This document shows positions 10,242 through 20,640 of a DNA stretch of 64,000 nt, one piece after another. The notes beneath the pieces are model-generated. The model saw nothing but the letters and a program-made list of their open reading frames with translations, was not told the origin of the DNA and did not search any database. Location of the stretch: assembly GCF_018991925.1 (NCBI RefSeq), contig NW_024756415.1, forward strand, positions 72,501 through 136,500. Reading direction: 5' to 3'. Made by a program: the position numbers and the translations under genes. Each line of letters starts with the position of its first letter. The stretch's first letter is position 1. The stretch is from Homarus americanus. Taxonomy: Eukaryota; Arthropoda; Malacostraca; Decapoda; Nephropidae.

Positions 10242-10382
10242 AATAATCCACTTCATGCACGAACGCGCCTCTGGGTCGACCCGGATACGTAAACAAGACG
10301 TCCTCCAGGTGGGGTTCACACGAGTCGAGGCCCGCCCCTGAGACGCTCAAGCACCCCTGGCGAGCACTCTTGGCAGCCTCTC
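10242..10382 (-). other. Candidate coding exon, unidentified product
   Basis: A GC-rich 141-bp interval in AT-rich surroundings is open on the minus strand and bounded by a possible acceptor (CTTCATTATCAG, reading into 10382) and a donor (TATT|GTAAGA). The deduced peptide begins EAAKSARQGCLSVS and includes CEPHLEDVLFTYPGRP and GAFVHEVDY. Composition and third-position GC look coding. The LEDVLFTYPGRP segment faintly recalls the strand before the Walker A loop of ABC exporters, but the residues after it do not fit, so I do not assign it. It could be a chance open frame; there is no neighbouring exon that I can link to it. Confidence 0.25.
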
Positions 10383-10414
10383 CTGATAATGAAGACACCG
10401 AGGCTTCACACAAC

Positions 10415-10515
10415 ACCAGTCTGTCTGTCTGTCTCCTCTTTCTCTTTGACTGTCTGTCTCCACTGTCTATCTCTGTCTGTACCTTTTCTTCTACCTGTCT
10501 GTTTCTTTCCTTCTA
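10415..10515. repeat. CTGTCTGT-rich pyrimidine tract
   Basis: TGTC tetranucleotides and TCTCTTTC words dominate the plus strand. Confidence 0.75.
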
Positions 10516-10704
10516 TCCATCTACCTATCAACACCTCACGATGCTGCACAATACATTTATCACCCTGGGTCCTTACTCAGAGGCTCGCACCGTGAATATT
10601 CCTCACAACTGAAGAAGTAAGACTACACCAAATTGGCTGACTCAAGCTGAACTACAAATAAAATATTCCCAAAAATCAGCATACAGTTGATAGTGAATCT
10701 TTAA

Positions 10705-10807
10705 TAAAACTGGATACGTTCACTCAGCACCAGTTACGGGGCACAGTCAGTGAGGAGAGCTAACCTGACTGATATTCAAACTGGTGCCAAGTGAACGTAT
10801 CTAGTTA
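10705..10807. repeat. Inverted repeat with about 30-bp arms
   Basis: The left arm (about 10706-10735, CTGGATACGTTCACTCAGCA plus CCAGTT) is complementary to the right arm (about 10777-10806) with about four mismatches. Inside the loop, CAGTCAG and CTGACTG form a second nested pairing. It could be a small MITE or a foldback. Confidence 0.8.
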
Positions 10808-10984
10808 TGATGAAGTCTGAGTATAATTTTAATGCTATTTTTTAATGTTATTTTTGCACTGTAGGTCAACTCAATTAGTTAGAAGTATCTACATATTTTT
10901 ACTTACGAGAAAGATTCATTGTACGACCCTCTGACAACCAGGGTCTTGAATCTTGGCAAAAATCGGATGAATGTGATATTAAAC

Positions 10985-11182
10985 AACACAAACAGTGGGG
11001 AGGACATGACAGGACACATGACACGACAAACAGTGAGAGGACATAATGACACAAACAATGGGAGGACATGACGACACAGACAGGGGAGGACATGAACACA
11101 AACAGGGGAGGATATGACGACACAAACAGTGGGAGGATACGATACAAAACAGGGGAGGACATGACGACACAAACACATGGAA
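10985..11182. repeat. About 26-bp minisatellite, GACACAAACAGTGGGAGGAC
   Basis: Six to seven units of GACGACACAAACAGTGGGAG followed by GACAT, with length variants. The cysteine/serine-rich minus-strand frames at 10899-11178 are by-products. Confidence 0.88.
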
Positions 11183-11834
11183 ATATTAGCTTTCCTATAT
11201 CATCCTTTACTAGCCATTACACACAAACAAATAAACACTGCCATCTTTAGTTGTATGTTTCATAATAAATTTTACCATTTAAATATTACAGCCTCATTTC
11301 AATATTTATTTGAAATTTCAAAACAACATCACTAACATAATCTTCCGCATAGTACTTTTAATTCATTATTCAACTGAACCTAAAAACTTCCATGTAGCAA
11401 CTCTGTGATGACTAACTTATTATTTATGATGTCATCTTTGTTGTGGTGAAAACTGGACAGGGAAATGGTAGTAAAATACATGAAAATTAAAAAAATACTC
11501 AAGGAAGAAACCGTCAACACAAGTTCAATATTGTGAGGACCTGATTCAACTCTCCTGGTTTTGGCTTCGTAATAAGAACATGATTACAGTTGACGTATAA
11601 ATAAAGAAACTCACTTCTGGTAGTAATTATGTAAGAATAATAATAAATATGTTAAGATATATGAAGACTGCAGAGTAATTTTAGTCGTATATTCTGAATC
11701 AATACTTTAGAATTAGGTTGTGTGTCGTGGGCTGTACTCTCTTACCGATGTGCCGTGAACACTCGTAATATTTTACCCAATTTTACTATGGTGTTTTGTC
11801 ATAATTGTTATTTATGAAGAAAAACGTCATACAG
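11183..11834. other. Unique AT-rich stretch, no gene seen
   Basis: No repeat, RNA gene or coding signal that I can support. Confidence 0.4.
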
Positions 11835-11945
11835 TACCAGATAGGGCTTGGCGGGGGTAGGGATAGGGGAGGGGAGGGGCAGTGATTGAGTGGGGGAGGG
11901 GGGTGGAGAGAGGGTGGGGGTGGTAAAGGGGGTTGGAAGGTGGGG
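11835..11945. repeat. G-rich tract
   Basis: Runs of three to six G recur (GGGGGAGGGGGGTGGAGAGA and similar) on the plus strand; a G-quadruplex candidate. Confidence 0.75.
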
Positions 11946-12087
11946 GATATACTCGATCACCAATACTCCAAAATTTCGTAGGACTTCACCATATAGTTCA
12001 TCGGTGGACATTACTACTTTGCTATCACTAGGAAATGAATATGACGATCATCCAGCTATGATAAAATGATATGAGTTATTAAGAATG

Positions 12088-12672
12088 TCACCTTCGTTGG
12101 TGAGGTCTGAGGTGACTAGAGGGGCCGATAAGGGACCGGCAGGGTCGTCCACAAATGTTAAACGTGTTGAGGGCTACAACTAGTGCGGGAGGGAAGGTGG
12201 TAGCGTCTTTCCGGCGTTGGCGCTTCTCTGCCTCGGTATGCAGTCTGGCTAACTCGAAAGTATTGACATCTTCTCGTGTGGTGCTCCTCCAGGTGAGGGG
12301 GTCAATTTGGCACTTTTTCATGTTTGTCTTAAGACTATCCTTATACCTTTTTAGCTGCCCGCCAGCGTTACGTTTACTATTCGATAGGTGACTGTAAAGT
12401 AAGCTGCTTTGGAAGTCTACTGTCGTCCATGCGGGTACCGTGGCCAGTCCAACCTAGTTGTTCATGGATAATGGTAGCCTCGATGCTTCTACAGTTGGTG
12501 TCTTCCCAGCGAACTCGGAGGATGGAACGTAGACTACGTTGGTGAAAGTTTTCAAGTGCCTTGAGGTGCCTCCTGTATGTGACCCACGTCTCGCTGCCAT
12601 ATAGCAGGATGGAGAGGACCACTGTTCGATATACATGCAGCTTTGTAGATAATTTCAGCTCCCTACAGCTGA
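12088..12672 (-). pseudogene. LINE (non-LTR retrotransposon) 3'-end fragment, inactive
   Basis: Reading on the minus strand, the fragment starts in ELKLSTKLHVYRTVV, LLYGSETWVTYRRHLKALEN and FHQRSLRSILRVRWEDTNCR. This is the thumb-like region after the reverse transcriptase, diagnostic of decapod and other animal LINEs. It runs through RLPKQL, KRNAGGQLKRYKDSLKTNMK and TREDVNTFELARLHTEAEKR to a terminal FNICGRPCRSLIGPSSHLRP with HQRR and a stop. A C-x8-H-x3-H finger remnant is visible, but the first cysteine of the usual motif is lost. A +1 insertion after RLPKQL breaks the frame, and ten codons present in the 6.3 kb copy (between DPLTW and RSTTRE) are missing. The 5' side abuts the CTA-rich minisatellite at 12673. 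Confidence 0.92.
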
Positions 12673-13160
12673 AGACTACTACTACTACCAGGACTACTAC
12701 TCCTACTACTGTTACCAGGATTACTGCTACTCCTACTACTGTTACCAGGATTACTACTACTCTTATTACTGTTACAAGGACTACAGATACTCCTACTACT
12801 GGTACCAGGACTACTAACACTCCTACTACTGCTAACAGGACTAGTGATACTTCTACTACTGCTACCAGAACTACTCCTACTCCTACTACTGCTAATAGGA
12901 CTAGTGCTACTCCTACACCTGCTACCAGGACGATTGCTACTCCTACCAGGACTACTACTATTGGTACCAGGACTATTGCTACTCCTACTACTGCTACCAG
13001 GACTTCTTCTACTCCTACTACTGCTACCAGAACTATTGATTTTCCTACTACTGTTGCTACCAGGACTATTTCTACTCATACCATGACTATTGCTACTCCT
13101 ATTACTGCTATCAGGACTATTGCTACTCCTATTACTGCTATCAGGACTATTGCTACTCAA
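12673..13160. repeat. 30-bp minisatellite, CTA-rich, about 16 units
   Basis: Units of about 30 bp, ACCAGGATTACTGCTACTCC followed by TACTACTGTT, vary at many positions and include a few 24-bp and 33-bp length variants. A 249-codon threonine-rich frame (12561-13310, plus) and serine-rich minus-strand frames arise because the period is a multiple of three. I do not call them genes. Confidence 0.95.
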
Positions 13161-13340
13161 CTACTTCTCCTTCTGTCCCTCGTCCTCCAGCCTCTGTCAC
13201 CCACGCCCAGTTTTCACGCCCGGCTTGACTGTCGCACCAACACTCAAAGTCACATCCTCAATTTGGGTGCGAGATGTTGGGGGTACAAGTATGTGTCAAC
13301 AACCTGCTGAGGTGTGAGGTAAGGAGGGGTCGGGGAGGGA
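13161..13340. other. Unique GC-richer stretch with strong donor-like site
   Basis: GTGTGAG|GTAAGG at about 13312-13324 is a good splice-donor match, but all three plus-strand frames running into it from the upstream AG dinucleotides contain stops. Confidence 0.3.
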
Positions 13341-14035
13341 GAGAAATGTTGACGTTACAAGTGTCAAGAAGCTAGTGCGGTGTGAGGGAGGGAGGGAGGG
13401 AGGGTGTAAGGGAATGAAGGAAAGAGGATGTGAGGGAAGGGAGGAGAGAAGGATGTGAGGAAGGAGGGGTGTAAGGAAATGAAGGAAAGAGGATGTGAGG
13501 GAAGGAAGGAGAGAAGGATGTGAGGAAGGAAGGAGAGAAGGATGTGAAGGAGGGGTGTAAGGAAATGAAGGAAAGAGGATGTGGGAGAAGGAAGGAGAGA
13601 AGAAGGGATGGGAGGGAGGAAGAGAGAAGGATGAGAGAAGGAAGGGCAGAGGGAATGAAGGAGAGAGGATGTGGGAGAGGGAAGGAGAGAAGAAGGATGT
13701 GGGAAGAAGAGGAAGAAGGATGTGAGGAAGGAGGGGGTAAAGAAATGAAGGAAAGAGGATGAGGGAAGGATGAGAGAAGAAGGATGGGTGGAGAAGAAGA
13801 GGAAGATGGAGGAAGGAGGGGTGTGAGGGAATGAAGGAGAGGATGTGGGAGAAGGAAGGAGAGAAGAAGGATGTGAGGGAGGAAGGAGAGAAGGGTGTGA
13901 GGGAGGAAGGAAAAAGAGGGAGGGAGAAAGGGAGGGAGATGTTGACGTTACAAGTGTCAAGAAGCTAGTGAGGTGTGAGGGAGGGAATGTGGGAAGGAGG
14001 GAGAGAAGGAGGGTGTGAGGGAGGGTGGGGGAGAT
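13341..14035. repeat. 0.7 kb polypurine tract with duplicated ends
   Basis: The plus strand is almost only A and G: degenerate GGAAGGAGAGAAGGATGTGA units. A 40-bp non-purine block (ATGTTGACGTTACAAGTGTC then AAGAAGCTAGTG) occurs at about 13346 and again at about 13940, nearly identical. The tract therefore contains a direct duplication about 592 bp apart. Long mirror-symmetric purine runs can form triplex DNA. Confidence 0.92.
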
Positions 14036-14143
14036 GGCTCTTGGTGTTTTATGTATGTCTAGTTACTCATTATGTATCTCTCTAAGGTTTTCATTATATA
14101 ATTTCTTTCCATTTATTGGTCTCTTCCCTTCTACCCATGGTTC

Positions 14144-14285
14144 TCACTTCCTCCTCCTCTCTTTTCGCTTCTCTCGTTTCCTCAATTTCTTATTCTCCAG
14201 AGTCTGTTCTTCCTCCATCTGCCTCTCCTCCCTCCTTAACCCCTCTCTCTCTCCTTTAGTTTCTCCATTCTCTCTCTCAATCCTG
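14144..14285. other. Pyrimidine-rich stretch
   Basis: TC-rich plus strand; the open frames on both strands are low-complexity. Confidence 0.5.
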
Positions 14286-14286
14286 C

Positions 14287-14441
14287 AGTGAAAAGTGACA
14301 TTACCCACATGAATCTGACCGACGTATATGTATGTATGTGTGCGCGTGTGTATATATATGTACATGTACATGTATATGTGTATGTATATGTGTATATGTA
14401 TGTATATGTGTGTGTGTGTGTTTACATATATGTATATGTAC
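14287..14441. repeat. Partial dispersed-repeat unit interrupted by (TATG)n/(TG)n
   Basis: CAGTGAAAAGTGACATTACC at about 14287 matches the unit at about 14494. It is followed by an expansion of TATG/TGTA words from about 14325 to 14440. Confidence 0.7.
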
Positions 14442-14703
14442 TGTCAATGAATATGATGCATCTCTTTGTGTACGAACCTCTGTCCTGCATGGCAGTGAAC
14501 AGTGACATTACCCATATGAATCTGACCTCTATACATTTATAGCTGTTAATGAATATGATGCATTTCTTTGTGTATGAACCTCTGTCCTGCGTGGCAGTGA
14601 GAAGTGATACCACCCTCAGTGTCAAGACCTGACTGAATTACTCAGAATAGGCAAACTGTACTAAAAGCTCTGCCAATAAATTTGTTAATCTAAAACTCTC
14701 CTT
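14442..14703. repeat. Dispersed repeat, copy 1, with internal tandem duplication
   Basis: Two overlapping units of about 105 bp (starting AATGAATATGATGCATCTCT near 14446 and again near 14549). The second continues as a 115-bp segment (14578-14695) with an almost perfect match at 48588-48705: by eye three differences. Both end in CAATAAATTTGTTAA. Orientation is the same. It has no open frame and no obvious terminal inverted repeats, so its class is unknown. Confidence 0.88.
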
Positions 14704-15370
14704 TAATCCTTTCCTCTTCCTCTCTGACTTCTCCTCTTCTTCCTCCTTCATCCCTCTCTCCCGTCATCCCGAATATAGTTCTAGGTGACAGCTAAGCACA
14801 GTAAAGGTTTTGTGTGAATATGAAAACGTTTACAAAACCTTAACTTCCACATTGTGTGATATAAACAAAAAGATTTTATTCTCTCTCTCTCTCTCTGTCA
14901 CCCATCCACACCAGCACCACCACTTAGGGTGTTGACTCAGCTCTCTGGTACAATGGATGGGCCCAGCTAGTTTACGCTAATTACCAAAACAAACTCACAC
15001 CAACCCGAGAGGGGAACTTCAACCCCTGCCTCTCCCTCCTACACCCCACAACCCCTTATAAGGGAGTGGGAGAGAGGGAGGGGGGCTAGTGTATAGAGGA
15101 ATATATGAAAGCTTTAGTGGAACGTTTTTAAATCATAACTAAGCGTCGTCGGGGAGAGGGGGATATTTGAATTCCTCCTGATCTCACCTCCCCTCATGTG
15201 CCCCCTTTCCTTCTCCCTCTAGTGTATATAAATAGGGAGAAATATATTTTCCTCACCAAAACAAATTCAGGATATCCCAATAGGGGGAACTTGACCCACT
15301 CCCACCTTTTCTCCCCTCCCCATCAAAGAGGAGGATGAGGGAGTGAGGGGAGGTAGGGGAGAGGGGGCGT
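14704..15370. repeat. Diverged two-fold duplication in unique sequence
   Basis: ACCAAAACAAACTCACACCA with GAGGGGAACTTCAACCC at about 14984-15030 recurs in altered form at about 15257-15305 (ACCAAAACAAATTCAGGATA then GGGGGAACTTGACCC). Each is followed by a G/A-rich stretch. The unit is about 270 bp. Confidence 0.6.
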
Positions 15371-15519
15371 GGAAAACACCATTGTGTCATACACACTATC
15401 TCTTTTTATTGTGCCGGCCATTTTGAATCACTGTTTTGGAAATGATATAAATTTATATCTACAAAAGGCATTTGATTTTATGGTTTTACACAGCTTGATA
15501 GACTATAAAATTGTTTGTT

Positions 15520-15960
15520 TCAATGGGTGTATAGACGTAGTGATCTGTGGCATCATTCCCTTGTTATATTACACACGTTGTGATGGGTTCGTTATTCAAC
15601 TGTTATTTCATACATGCATTCAGTCGTAAAGTTATTCACTTGTTATTTTATACACGCAGTGATTCCTCACGTTATTCAATTGTGGTTTAACAGTTGTTCA
15701 TAGATATATTCTATTGTTATTTCATAGACGTAACAAGTATTAGCGTAATTCAGTTATCAGTTAACATACAGTATGCAGTGATTCGAAACTCTTCACCTGT
15801 AATTTCATGGACGCAGTGATCCACGGCTTAAGATAAACACAGTTTACGCTACTCAACTGTTATTTCATAAACTCAGTGAGCCGAAGCGTTATTCAACTGT
15901 TATTCTATAGACACAGTGAGCCGAAACGCTATTCAAGTGCTATTTCATCCCTGACTCACC
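15520..15960. repeat. Degenerate tandem repeat, GTTATTCAACTGTTATTTCATA
   Basis: Variants of TTATTCAACTGTTATTTCAT followed by A(C/G)ACGCAGTGA recur about nine times at 45-70 bp intervals. Highly diverged. Confidence 0.75.
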
Positions 15961-16215
15961 CGCTGTACAAACCAACTAATTGACAACTATAGTTTATTGA
16001 GCGCGGCCTTTGTGGGTCATAATAGCTTGGCTTTTGTTGTTCAGTCCGCCGTAAGAGTGTTGGATCCCGCTCCTCTCACGCTTGTCAAACTCGGGAATTG
16101 ACTCAGATCTCGCGGAAGGGGATCAGATTGTCTCTAAACGGCCGTCGCTCGTCTCCGGGAAGACCTCTGACCAACCTTCTTTCTCCACCCGATAAAAATT
16201 CACCCACCCGCGAAA
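15961..16215. other. GC-rich island, unassigned
   Basis: CG-containing words are frequent (GAGCGCGGCC, TCTCGCGGAAG, GGCCGTCGCTCGTCTCC). The plus strand is open for about 50 codons up to a TGA near 16229 but has no start codon or recognisable motif. Could be an old exon or regulatory island. Confidence 0.25.
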
Positions 16216-16785
16216 ACGTCGAGATGTGACACATTTACTTCTACGTTTCATATTGGTTCGTCTACTTGTTTTAATTTGTAGCAATTTTTTTTAAACCATT
16301 ATGAAATCGAATTCATCTTTTATACTATTTATAACGGAATACAGATATTATTTAGCTTTCTATATATATCTAACATTTAATTCTAATTTATATTTTCATA
16401 ATCTTATATAGTAATGTATCTACATAATTTATATAAGTAAAAATTCAATCTTATTCCTTTCTAATCCACATATTTCTATCACAGTTCATTTTAATTTATC
16501 TTCTTCATTAATGCATATAATAATATTTCTAACTACTATAATACTTATACTCTTTACAATAAGATTAAATACTTTACAATTATACTTTTTATTTTCATTT
16601 ATCATTCTTTGGTTTTATTGCGTGCTTTTTTTTTACTTTCACCGTATGTAAGTTACAGTTTTTTCCCTCCTGTCTGTGTAACTGCTTGTCTGTCTTTCCG
16701 TCTGTCTTCTACCAACATTATTCCTGAAGCTTTAAACTATTCATATATTAGACAAAATTTTATAGTATTAGTATGAGCACACTAT
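16216..16785. other. Unique AT-rich stretch, no gene seen
   Basis: Very AT-rich with no organised repeat. Confidence 0.4.
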
Positions 16786-17045
16786 TATTCAAAGTCAAAG
16801 TTAAAACCACTTCCCAGTTTCAAAGTCAAAATAAAAATCACCCCCTCAAACCCAAAGTCAATCCCTCAAATTAAAAAAAAACCTTAATCTCAAAATCACC
16901 TCTTCAATGTTACCCCATCAAAGAAAAAATAAAATAAAATAATAACAACCACTCCCTTAAATTCAAAGTCAATCCCTTAAAGTCAAAGTCGATCCCTCAA
17001 ATTCAAAGTCACTCCCACATAAATCCAAAGACAGACTCAGACGTC
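16786..17045. repeat. Degenerate tandem repeat, TTCAAAGTCAATCCCTCAAA
   Basis: About eight diverged units of roughly 20-30 bp built on CAAAGTCAATCCCTCAAA. Confidence 0.7.
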
Positions 17046-17199
17046 ACTCCACAGAGACAGAAGTCACACTTAATGTAAATCCTCCAATTTGGATGTGTCA
17101 CGACCAGGCTGGGTGACGCTCCCCCGACTCACTCACTGGTCACCCCACCACATCCTCACTACACAACCTTCCTGGAGACGAGCGAATAAACTAATAACT

Positions 17200-17201
<2 letters not shown>

Positions 17202-17258
<57 letters not shown>
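17202..17258. repeat. (TG)n microsatellite
   Basis: About twenty-eight TG units. Confidence 0.97.
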
Positions 17259-17264
17259 TAATAT

Positions 17265-17342
17265 CTACACTACTACTACCACTGTTCTGCTTCTACTACT
17301 ACTACTACCACTACTAAGACTACTATTACTACTACTACTACA

Positions 17343-17439
<97 letters not shown>

Positions 17440-17453
17440 TAATAATAATAATG
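17265..17453. repeat. (CTA)n then (AAT)n microsatellites
   Basis: CTACTACTA-type units to about 17341, then about thirty-six AAT units with one AAAAT interruption near 17435. Confidence 0.96.
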
Positions 17454-17639
17454 AGTATTTAAGCCACACCAACTTATATTACTACGGAAATTATATTAAA
17501 ATCAGCACATCCTGTTTTGTGAAAAGCATCTCTTTAACCCCCACACCCCCCCAAAGAAGAAAATTGTCAACATGTTGGAAATTTATTTTTTATACTCCAA
17601 AAGCGGATATACGACCTAATGGAACCACATATAGACAAT

Positions 17640-17655
17640 AACAACAACAACAAAA

Positions 17656-17703
<48 letters not shown>

Positions 17704-17716
17704 GAGGAGGAGGAGA
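17640..17716. repeat. (ACA)n, (AAT)n and (GAG)n microsatellites
   Basis: Short ACA run, about fifteen AAT units to 17700, then five GAG units. Confidence 0.93.
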
Positions 17717-17976
17717 ACAACAACAGCCACGATTGAAAAAAACACACAACACATTGGGTCAAATTACTCCAAATACAAAATGAATTCCCAGTCGATAAAA
17801 CATAATATATGCGTCAGGAGTAAATCATCTGGAATAAAGCTTCTCCACATCAACACAGACACACCAAATTATAACAAAAACGCTAATACCTCCAAACAAC
17901 CATTATGATATAAATTAACCAATAATAACCAGAAATAAACAAGAATACAAACAAAACAATAAGACGTCGTTCATAA

Positions 17977-18182
17977 AAACCAGAAATAAACAAAATTGAA
18001 TAAACCAAAATAATAAGACAATCTCTATAAAGACCAGAAATAAACCAAAATAATAAGACAATCTCTATAAAGACCAGAAATAAACCAAAATAATAAGACA
18101 ATCTCTATAAAGACCAGAAATAAACCAAAATAATAAGACAATCTCTATAAAGTCCAGAAATAAACCAAAATATAAACGAAAC
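17977..18182. repeat. 40-bp minisatellite, four to five units
   Basis: Units start at 18021, 18061, 18101 and 18141: ATCTCTATAAAGACCAGAAA followed by TAAACCAAAATAATAAGACA. They are almost identical, with one A-to-T change in the last unit. Diverged half-units flank the core. Confidence 0.95.
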
Positions 18183-18194
18183 AATAAGACTTCC

Positions 18195-18445
18195 TTAATA
18201 AAGACGTGGATGGGAGAGTCAGTGAGCAATACTCGAGCTAAACGAACGAAGCCGCGTGAAGGGTCGGTCGGGGAGGAGGAGGAGGGAAGCTTCGAGACAT
18301 CTGGAACCAACGCCATCCCTCACATTACTTCTGGTTCAAGATTCTTAAAGCTTCGTACGTTTGATTTTTCTCTTAACTGGAGACGAAAGACCCCATTTAA
18401 CCGACTCAACTACGCCCCATCACGACAATGGCGACCAAGATGGCT
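18195..18445. other. GC-richer unique stretch with overlapping open frames
   Basis: Both strands are open (83 codons plus strand at 18210-18461), but neither shows a domain. Contains ACCAAGATGGCTT near 18433, similar to ACCAAGATGGCGG near 59289 and AAAATGGCGTC near 52332. Confidence 0.25.
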
Positions 18446-18526
18446 TCCTAACTGTACCTGAGACTCTAATACTATAAGTAGATACTGTACACAAGTAGCG
18501 AAGGAAATTTCTTTAAAAATATTTGT

Positions 18527-18531
<5 letters not shown>

Positions 18532-18600
<69 letters not shown>
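18532..18600. repeat. (AG)n microsatellite
   Basis: About thirty-four uninterrupted AG units. Confidence 0.97.
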
Positions 18601-18601
<1 letters not shown>

Positions 18602-18861
18602 CAGGTCCCCTACGGCAGCCTGGCCCCGATTTTCCTCCATTATAAAATTGGTTACTGGAGTGGAAGGCCGCCTGTCTGTCCGTCTGTCTTGCACTCGTCC
18701 CTCCCTCTTTTATGTTCACCTGCCTGTTACTACTTCCGTCTTGCATACCGGGCCCCCTTAAGAGGGTCCTTTCCCGGGCTTTACGACACCAGGGCTGCTC
18801 GCGTGGCCTCGTCCACCCTTCATGCTCGTCTTAAACTGTTTTGTGATCTCTCATTTTGTCC

Positions 18862-18990
18862 TATTGTGGTATTTATTGCTGTACGTCTGATTATTGTGGT
18901 ATTTATTGCTGTACGTCTGAATATTGTGGTATTTATTGCTGTACGTCTGAATATTGTGGTACTTATTGCTGTACGTCTGAATATTGTGAA
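18862..18990. repeat. 30-bp minisatellite, four units
   Basis: Four 30-bp units of TATTGTGGTATTTATTGCTG followed by TACGTCTGAA. The short open frames across it are by-products. Confidence 0.95.
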
Positions 18991-19898
18991 GTTAATATCT
19001 GTACTGTTATGCCATAACTTATCAACTTGAATTACGTTACAGATTAATATACTAACGGGGTACATATGGCTCAACAAAAACACACAATTGGTTACTCAGC
19101 ACATCTTATTCCTGGGTTCAAACAGCCCTCATTATCCTAACAGTTCAGGAGTGAAGGTTTGGAATTATATACATTACAAAGAATTTAAATAAAATTAAAT
19201 CAAGAGAATAAAGGATGAACATAATCCTTAGTAAACCACTACTATATGCACAGTAAATAAACAATAAACTACTGTGCAATATCACCATTAATTGCCTTTA
19301 CACCCATAAGTGATACTAGAGCAGCACTGAATAGTTAATATACTCAACAAAATCCGGTTTGAAAGGTATCCATCCACCACTGACAAACTCAAACGTCCAT
19401 CCACTCCGAAGGCCAACCAATGACTGACATGGCCCCATACTCCAGGGGACTAGAAACCTAATACTAATATAAATCAACTCCCACATTGAGCTGCAAAAAT
19501 ACCTACATACATACAGAAAAAACAATTCTGTATCAAGTACCAGCCCTGTCCCCACACATCATCATATGAAATATTATATTTACATAACTTAAGGGTAACA
19601 TGTCTAAAAAATATTTCACTATGCCCAGAGCAACGTTCACCACTGTACATTACGCCATGCATAACAGTACATCGCATGATCAGACATTCATCACTGTACA
19701 TTTAAATATAGTGACAACAATGTACACAACATATGTTACACTGATGTACAATTGTGCTAAGAGTAATGCTTCTGCTTTCTCTATGTACACTTGCTGTAGA
19801 AATGATGTGACTTGTCCACCGGCAGCTGTGCACTCTAATTATTTTGAAACAACTGTACCTGTACTTGTGGAATAACAGGAAAATAGACAGGCAGATAC

Positions 19899-19900
<2 letters not shown>
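18991..19900. other. Unique AT-rich stretch, no gene seen
   Basis: The word CACTGTACAT and related TGTACA palindromes recur at irregular spacing between about 19630 and 19795. No convincing coding frame. Confidence 0.4.
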
Positions 19901-19929
<29 letters not shown>

Positions 19930-19930
19930 C
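19900..19930. repeat. (GATA)n microsatellite
   Basis: About seven GATA units. Confidence 0.9.
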
Positions 19931-20640
19931 ACCCCCACACACCTCTACATAATGAACGCCTTCAGCTACGCTATCATCACAAACATCTAGACACAGAAGC
20001 ATCTTGAACACATTGTTTATTCCTTTACTTCTGGCTGTCACCGCTAGAAGCGCTTTCACTATTGACTGATTGAAACACGCCACTGATTGGCTGGAGTATG
20101 AGAACAAAGAACTCGATTTGGATTCTCTGGGCACTGATTGGTTGAGCCAGGTTACGTGAACAAACACAAGATATATAGCAGGATTTGTTGAATATATCGG
20201 TGGAGATTTTCTAGTCTTATCGGGTTATGAGTGACAATCTCTCTCTCTCGCACACACAAAAATACACACTTAAATATACACACGAATACGTACACACACA
20301 CACTAATACGTACACACACACAAACACCGAACTATCACATGTAATTTAGGTAATTTACTCTTACAATTAATAATGTAAATAGCTGGGTGAGCTTTAATAC
20401 ACAGCTATACCTAACATTTATTCCAACAAAGTAATACACAATTATATATTCAAATCGTTCGTGTTATTTTTTCTACTCTTGTTTATCCTCTGAAAACTAA
20501 CCAAATTATACATACAATACGTTATTTAATTGTTATTGAAATAGTTGAGTTACCGTGTTGATGGGGGATTAATTTATGGCCAGTCTACCATAAGGACCTA
20601 GTAGGGGTGTTTACAAAATCTCTCGATATTTGTATTTACA
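19931..20640. other. Unique stretch with inverted CCAAT words
   Basis: CTGATTGG words at about 20082 and 20133 and a short CACACACA/ACGTACACAC repeat at 20250-20330. No gene seen. Confidence 0.35.

Noticed and set aside
12561..13310. 249-codon threonine-rich frame, superficially mucin-like
   Set aside because: It begins in antisense of the LINE fragment and continues through the 30-bp CTA repeat; the minus strand is equally open as a serine-rich frame.
13161..13324. Possible exon ending at GTGTGAG|GTAAGG
   Set aside because: Every plus-strand frame from plausible acceptors to this donor contains a stop.
13364..13960. 198-codon minus-strand serine/proline frame
   Set aside because: Antisense of the polypurine tract.
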